From Rhizophagus clarus (lineage: Eukaryota > Glomeromycota > Glomeromycetes > Glomerales > Glomeraceae), in assembly GCA_015698045.1 (NCBI GenBank), contig BLAL01000034.1, positions 806,001-870,000 on the forward strand: DNA of 64,000 nt, in the 5' to 3' direction. Positions 59,986-64,000 of the stretch are shown here, piece by piece (positions within the stretch are counted from its first letter, which is position 1; every line of letters starts with the position of its first letter). Made by a program: the position numbers and the translations under genes. The notes beneath the pieces were generated by a model. It saw only the letters and a list, made by a program, of their open reading frames with translations, searched no databases and was not told where the DNA came from.

Positions 59986-60695
59986 TTATTTATTTAAAAG
60001 AATCATAAAAAATCGAAAAAAAAAGAATTTTTCCTTATATACCTGATTGAATGTTTGGTGATCGGTCTGCACGTTTTTAGGTAATGTCATTATAATAACA
60101 TCCAAAAATGTACAATTACTATTAAATTTGGACAAACTTATCTTGAAACGGGTTTTAGGATCTTGTACCCCTACATAAATAAATTATTTAAAGTAATCAC
60201 GTGAAAATACAACAGTTGCAACCGGTAATTTAGGATATATCACGTGAAAATTATTCGATTACTATTTTTTTTATACGGTTTTTTTTTATCGAGTTAAAAA
60301 AAAATTTTGCTGATATATACATATAATGATATACTTGCGTATCTAATTCGCAATTTAATTTAATATAATGATCGACATAAAAATTTCTGAACTGTGAAGT
60401 GAAAAAAAAGAGCACATGTGAGAAATTTTAATTTGTAATTTACATAGCAATTGGAGTACCCCTAACATAGGTAAAACAGTTAAACAAATATCCGTATAAA
60501 AACATTTAGCAAACCATATAATTTGATTATTAATATCGGTAAAAGTTAAATATGCTTTTACTAATAGTGCGGAATCTGAAAGGTCTGTCAATGCAAAGTA
60601 CCAATTACTAAGTAAAAAATAATATTATAGGCATAAAATATGCCATTTGGCTACCTTTTTAATAAAAGTCTGGTAAAATTTTTAAGCACTACCAT
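59986..60695 (-). CDS. short three-exon frame, possibly XLF-like
   Basis: Exons 60695-60655, 60607-60444 and from 60170 down join in phase with good GT-AG borders. The frame can stop at 59986 (about 129 residues) or splice at GTATAT after 60043. Sequence: MVVLKNFTRLLLKS, then WYFALTDLSDSALLVKAY, a TDINNQIIWFAKCF strand-turn-helix, then KTRFKISLSKFNSN. The pattern of Trp start, beta strands and IW/F helix resembles the N-terminal head of XLF/Nej1 end-joining factors, which is a weak, pattern-level likeness. If so it lacks the coiled coil and is truncated. It lies 140-190 bp upstream of the FHIP2 start on the same strand. Confidence 0.35.
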
Positions 60696-60699
60696 TAAG

Positions 60700-61522
60700 A
60701 ATGAGAATTTGAATTCGGAAAAAATATAATTTTATTATTTTAAGATATCTCATCAATCGTAAGAGAATAAATTTAGTTCTTTGGATTCGTCTCATCAAGA
60801 TGAATTTCATGTCTCTATGGTAAGTTATCCAATATTTTTCTCTGGATTTGTAGATTCATGAATTAGTTTAAACATTTGGATAAAATAAAGCCAATATCAG
60901 AGTTTTTTACTTGGTTAAAAATTGGTGGATTTAATGAAATCTTATTCAATAAAATAACACGTGAATTATATAAGCTTAAATTTAAAATAAATAAAAGAAA
61001 TTTATTTTCTTTATAATCTTTTTTAATATTTTATAAGATATTAGTTAAGTTTCTAAGCATTTTATTTGCAACTGATTAAACTAAATTTTTTAAAAAACTT
61101 AATATTTTAAAAAATTGTTCCATTATTATATAAAATTCTATATATAAAATATAAAATCTCTCATTTTAAATAATATTTTTAAAAATACTTTTAATTATTA
61201 ATATTAATTAATTTATCTGATTTAAAAAACACTTTATAAAAGTTAAAAACATTTAAAATAAATTTATTACACTTTTTTATTTTATTATTTCAGTATTTAA
61301 TATTGTTTTCAATTAGAAAAATAATATAAAAATATATTTATAAACTTATTATTTTAGTTTATTCAGTTATTAATATAATAAATATTTAATATTTTTAATA
61401 AACCTATAAATATATACTGTAAAAAAAAAAAAAATAATATAATAAATATATAAAATTAACTTTAAATTAATAATTTATAATTTATTTATATATTAATATT
61501 TAATATTAAATTATTAAGAGAA
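60700..61522. other. very A/T-rich intergenic
   Basis: Almost only A and T from 61000 to 61510; no frame or fold of note. Confidence 0.5.
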
Positions 61523-63534
61523 AATTTATTTCTCACCCGGGTGATTTCTCATCCCTATCACGTGTATACATTTCGATTGGCTAATGTAATTTTACAATTA
61601 CATCATATCGATCAGTTATTTGTTTACATCCATTTCTCTTTTTTGGTTAGCTTTTGACCTCGCGTCAAAGGTTTGATATTTCCGTTTTTCTCATTTTCGC
61701 TTCTTTTTTCGCTTCCTAATTTCTTTCTCTTTTCCTTCTTAGACCTTTATTAAGTTTTTCTGGTTTCACGTCGAAGGTACATTATTTTTTTTTCGTTTCT
61801 AATTTTTTTTGTTTCGTTTTCTAACTTTATTTCATTCCTTCTTCCTTTTTATTTTTATAGGGTTTGGCTTCTTTTTTTTAAATTTCGGCTGCTCCTGGCT
61901 TTCTCTTTTTTTAAGTTTGCTAAAACTCTTTGCGAGAGAAGGTGGGTACTCCGCTTTATTTTTTTTGTTGTATTTTCTTGTTCTTGTATTCATTACCATT
62001 ACTAACAATGGTCTTTTTTTTTCTTTTTTCGTCTTTATTTCACTTTTGATTTTGATGCTCTTTCATTTTTGTCCCTTTCCCTTTCGTTTTTCACTTCTTT
62101 ATTCTCTTTTCCTTTCATTTTTTCCCTTGTTTTCATTTTCGTTTCCCCTTCTATCTGTTTCTTTTATTTTTCCCTTTTTGTTTTCTTTTTTCTTCGCTTT
62201 CTTCTTCCATTTTTCCATCCATTTTTCTTCCCTTTTCCTTTCGCCTTCTTTTTTGTCCTCTTTACCTTTTGTTCTTCCCTTTTACGACATGTTTTTTTAG
62301 GTTTTCTGGAACTTTTCAAAAATGGAGTGGATATTCCGCTTTCATTCCTTTTTTTTACTGTATCTCTTTATCTTCGTTATTAAAAAATTTTTTTCTTCCG
62401 TCTTTTCGTATTTGTTTTATTTTTGATTTTGTTCCCTTCCTCCTTTCATTTTCCTTTTCATTTTTCCTTTTTCATTCACTTTCCTTTTTCTTTCCATTTT
62501 ATTTTCATTTTTGTTTTTTTTTCCTGTTTTCATTTTCATCTTCCACTCTCTGTTTCTTTCGTTTTCCCTTTTTGTTTTCTTTTTTCCTTCCATTTTTTTC
62601 ATCTATTTTCCATCCCTTTTCTTTCGTCTTCTGTTTTTGTCTTTTTTACCTTTCGTCTTCCTTTTTGTCGTCATTTTATATTACAAAATTATAATGGTGA
62701 TTTTATTATTTTGTGACACATTTTTCTAGGTTTTCTGGATCTTTTCAAAATGAGTGGATAATATGTTTCATTCTTTTTTTTTTACTGTATCCCTTTATCT
62801 TCATTACTAACAAAATTTTTTCTTTCATTTTTTCTTTGCGTTTCATTTTTGATTTTGTTCCCTTCCACCTTTCTTTCATTTTATTTTTATTTTTGTTTCA
62901 TTTTCCTCTTTGTTTCCTTTATTTTGTTCTTTTTGTTACCTCCTTCTTGTTTTTCCTTTTATTTTAATTTTCGATCCTTCCCCTTTTCATTTTTCCTTTA
63001 TGTTACTTTTTTTTCTCTTTATCTTTTCATTTTCTCTTCCATTTCTGTTCTCCTTATCTTTGTTTTAATTTTATTCTCTTTTGTTTTTTCGTTCACCTTC
63101 CCTTCGTTTTTTCTTCTTTCATCAAACATATTGTTATTTCGCTCCCTTTTGGTCTTGTCTTTTTTTCTGTTTATTTTGTTTTTGTTTTATTACTTTTCAT
63201 ATTTTGTCATTATTGTTGGGTTTCGCATCATTATCACTAGTTAGATTAAAGATAAAAGTTTTAGCTTTGAATACAATAAACTTGTTTTAGTTTTGAATAA
63301 TGTATTGTACTCTTCTATTCAATAAACTTTGAAGGAATAAATACACAAATATTTTGTGACATAAAAATTATGTTTCATACTACAGAATTTTTTTAACAGC
63401 AAATTTTTTATATTTTACGTGAGAATAAATTTTAAGTTAAAAAAATTAGCCAATCAAAAATTAGCTAATCAAAAATATTTATCACGTGATAGGGGTGAGT
63501 AATATCAGATCTCACCTGGGGTGAAGAATAAATT
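61523..63534. mobile_element. 2-kb TIR element with pyrimidine core
   Basis: Left AATTTATTTCTCACCCGGGTGA and further in CCCTATCACGTG...GATTGGCTAA are matched by the right end, reverse complement AATTTATTCTTCACCCCAGG, CCCTATCACGTG and GATTAGCTAA. The core (61650-63190) is T/C-rich and made of three units of about 430-450 bp; each has GGTTTTCTGGA, CTTTTCAAAA, GAGTGGATA and TACTGTATC(T/C)CTTTATCTTC landmarks in units 2 and 3. Frames on either strand are bias artefacts. Non-autonomous; family unknown. Confidence 0.65.
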
Positions 63535-63785
63535 CACCCTAAAAAATAAATTTTTTTATTTAAATTATTATAAATTATTATAAATTAAATTAGATTTTTA
63601 ATTTTATACTTTTAATTTTAATATAAAAATAATATTCATTATTAATAAATAATTTTTTTTTTTTAATTAAAAAACATGCTTTATTGATATCAAAAAATGA
63701 TTTGAAAATACAAAATAATAACTAAACAAAACCTATCCAGTAAAACCTTTTAATGGGTGATACAGATATATTCCATAATTATTAT
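63535..63785. other. A/T-rich, no gene
   Basis: Sequence between two transposon ends; nothing supported. Confidence 0.4.
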
Positions 63786-63998
63786 CAGTGCTTAAAATAG
63801 AAATCAAAATTTACTGGCCAAAGATCCGGAAAGAAAATATTTTACCGGATTATTTCCGGAATCTGTAAAAATTTACCGGATAATATGGAGTTAACTTAAA
63901 ATTTTGCCGGACAAAAATCCGGAACATAAAACTTTTTACCGGCGATTTCTTAAAAATTCCGGATTCTGCCAGAATTTTATCATCTATTTTAAGCCCTG
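63786..63998. mobile_element. 213-bp hAT-type MITE
   Basis: Left CAGTGCTTAAAATAGA and right, inverted, CAGGGCTTAAAATAGA. Inside are many CCGGA/TCCGG words in both orientations. The 8 bases before the left end are ATTATTAT; the window stops two bases (AT) after the right end, so the duplication cannot be fully read but agrees so far. Confidence 0.75.
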
Positions 63999-64000
63999 AT

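Noticed and set aside
61809-63290. Phe/Ser-rich frames of 97-163 residues on the + strand
   Set aside because: Pyrimidine-biased repeat inside a TIR element. Several frames are open at once, which shows composition and not coding.
1-64000. CRISPR array, bacterial operons, terminators
   Set aside because: Introns, signal-peptide genes and eukaryotic domain families show a nuclear genome. The short tandem repeats lack the unique-spacer pattern.
1-64000. Mitochondrial or organelle DNA, suggested by the high A/T content
   Set aside because: Spliced nuclear-type genes, DNA transposons with target duplications and secreted proteases argue against it.

Overview
The window is strongly AT-rich eukaryotic DNA with short GT-AG introns, many tiny exons, sparse genes and a large load of small inverted-repeat transposons. 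The subtilisin-like protease cluster, a divergent TKL-type kinase with a mini-exon tail, small secreted cysteine-rich proteins and a C2/lectin gene family fit an arbuscular mycorrhizal fungus (Glomeromycotina, Rhizophagus-like). That placement is inference from gene style, not from a marker gene.

Layout. 1-4.8 kb: no gene I can support, some repeats. 4.8-15.8 kb: a decayed C2-domain gene on + (4844-7044), two extra copies of its 3' tail (8390-8670 on +, 10260-10545 on -), and a longer inverted paralogue on - (15780 to 12060) that adds VWA5A-like C-terminal repeats. Several small TIR elements sit among them. 15.8-24.4 kb: a duplicated block (17420-19205 and 22262-23795), each copy with a two-exon gene for a 53-54 residue secreted protein with six cysteines in the second copy. 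A 355 bp hAT-type element entered only the second copy, so the first shows the empty site. 24.6-29.3 kb: a composite foldback element with GGTACC-rich arms, a 2 kb A/T satellite core and a 1.5 kb element nested in one arm with a clean 8 bp target duplication. 29.4-31.2 kb: a broken integrase fossil of a Polinton-like element. 33-55 kb: four members of one secreted S8 subtilase family (three intact, one broken) with identical exon structure, a decayed acyltransferase-like gene, a long polypurine tract, and a divergent protein kinase. 56.6-59.8 kb: a six-exon FHIP2/FAM160B (RAI16-like) gene, the best-conserved housekeeping gene here, with a short three-exon reading frame just upstream on the same strand. 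61.5-64 kb: a pyrimidine-rich TIR element and a hAT-type MITE cut by the window end.

Most interesting signals. (1) A mini-exon encoding about DSRYATQTYDFSLE ends the kinase gene and recurs in the tails of the unrelated C2 genes, always after a phase-1 intron. (2) Two different DNA elements carry tandem ~100 bp arrays whose units look like small exons with acceptor and donor sites. (3) All four subtilases have Asp where the family normally has the oxyanion-hole Asn.
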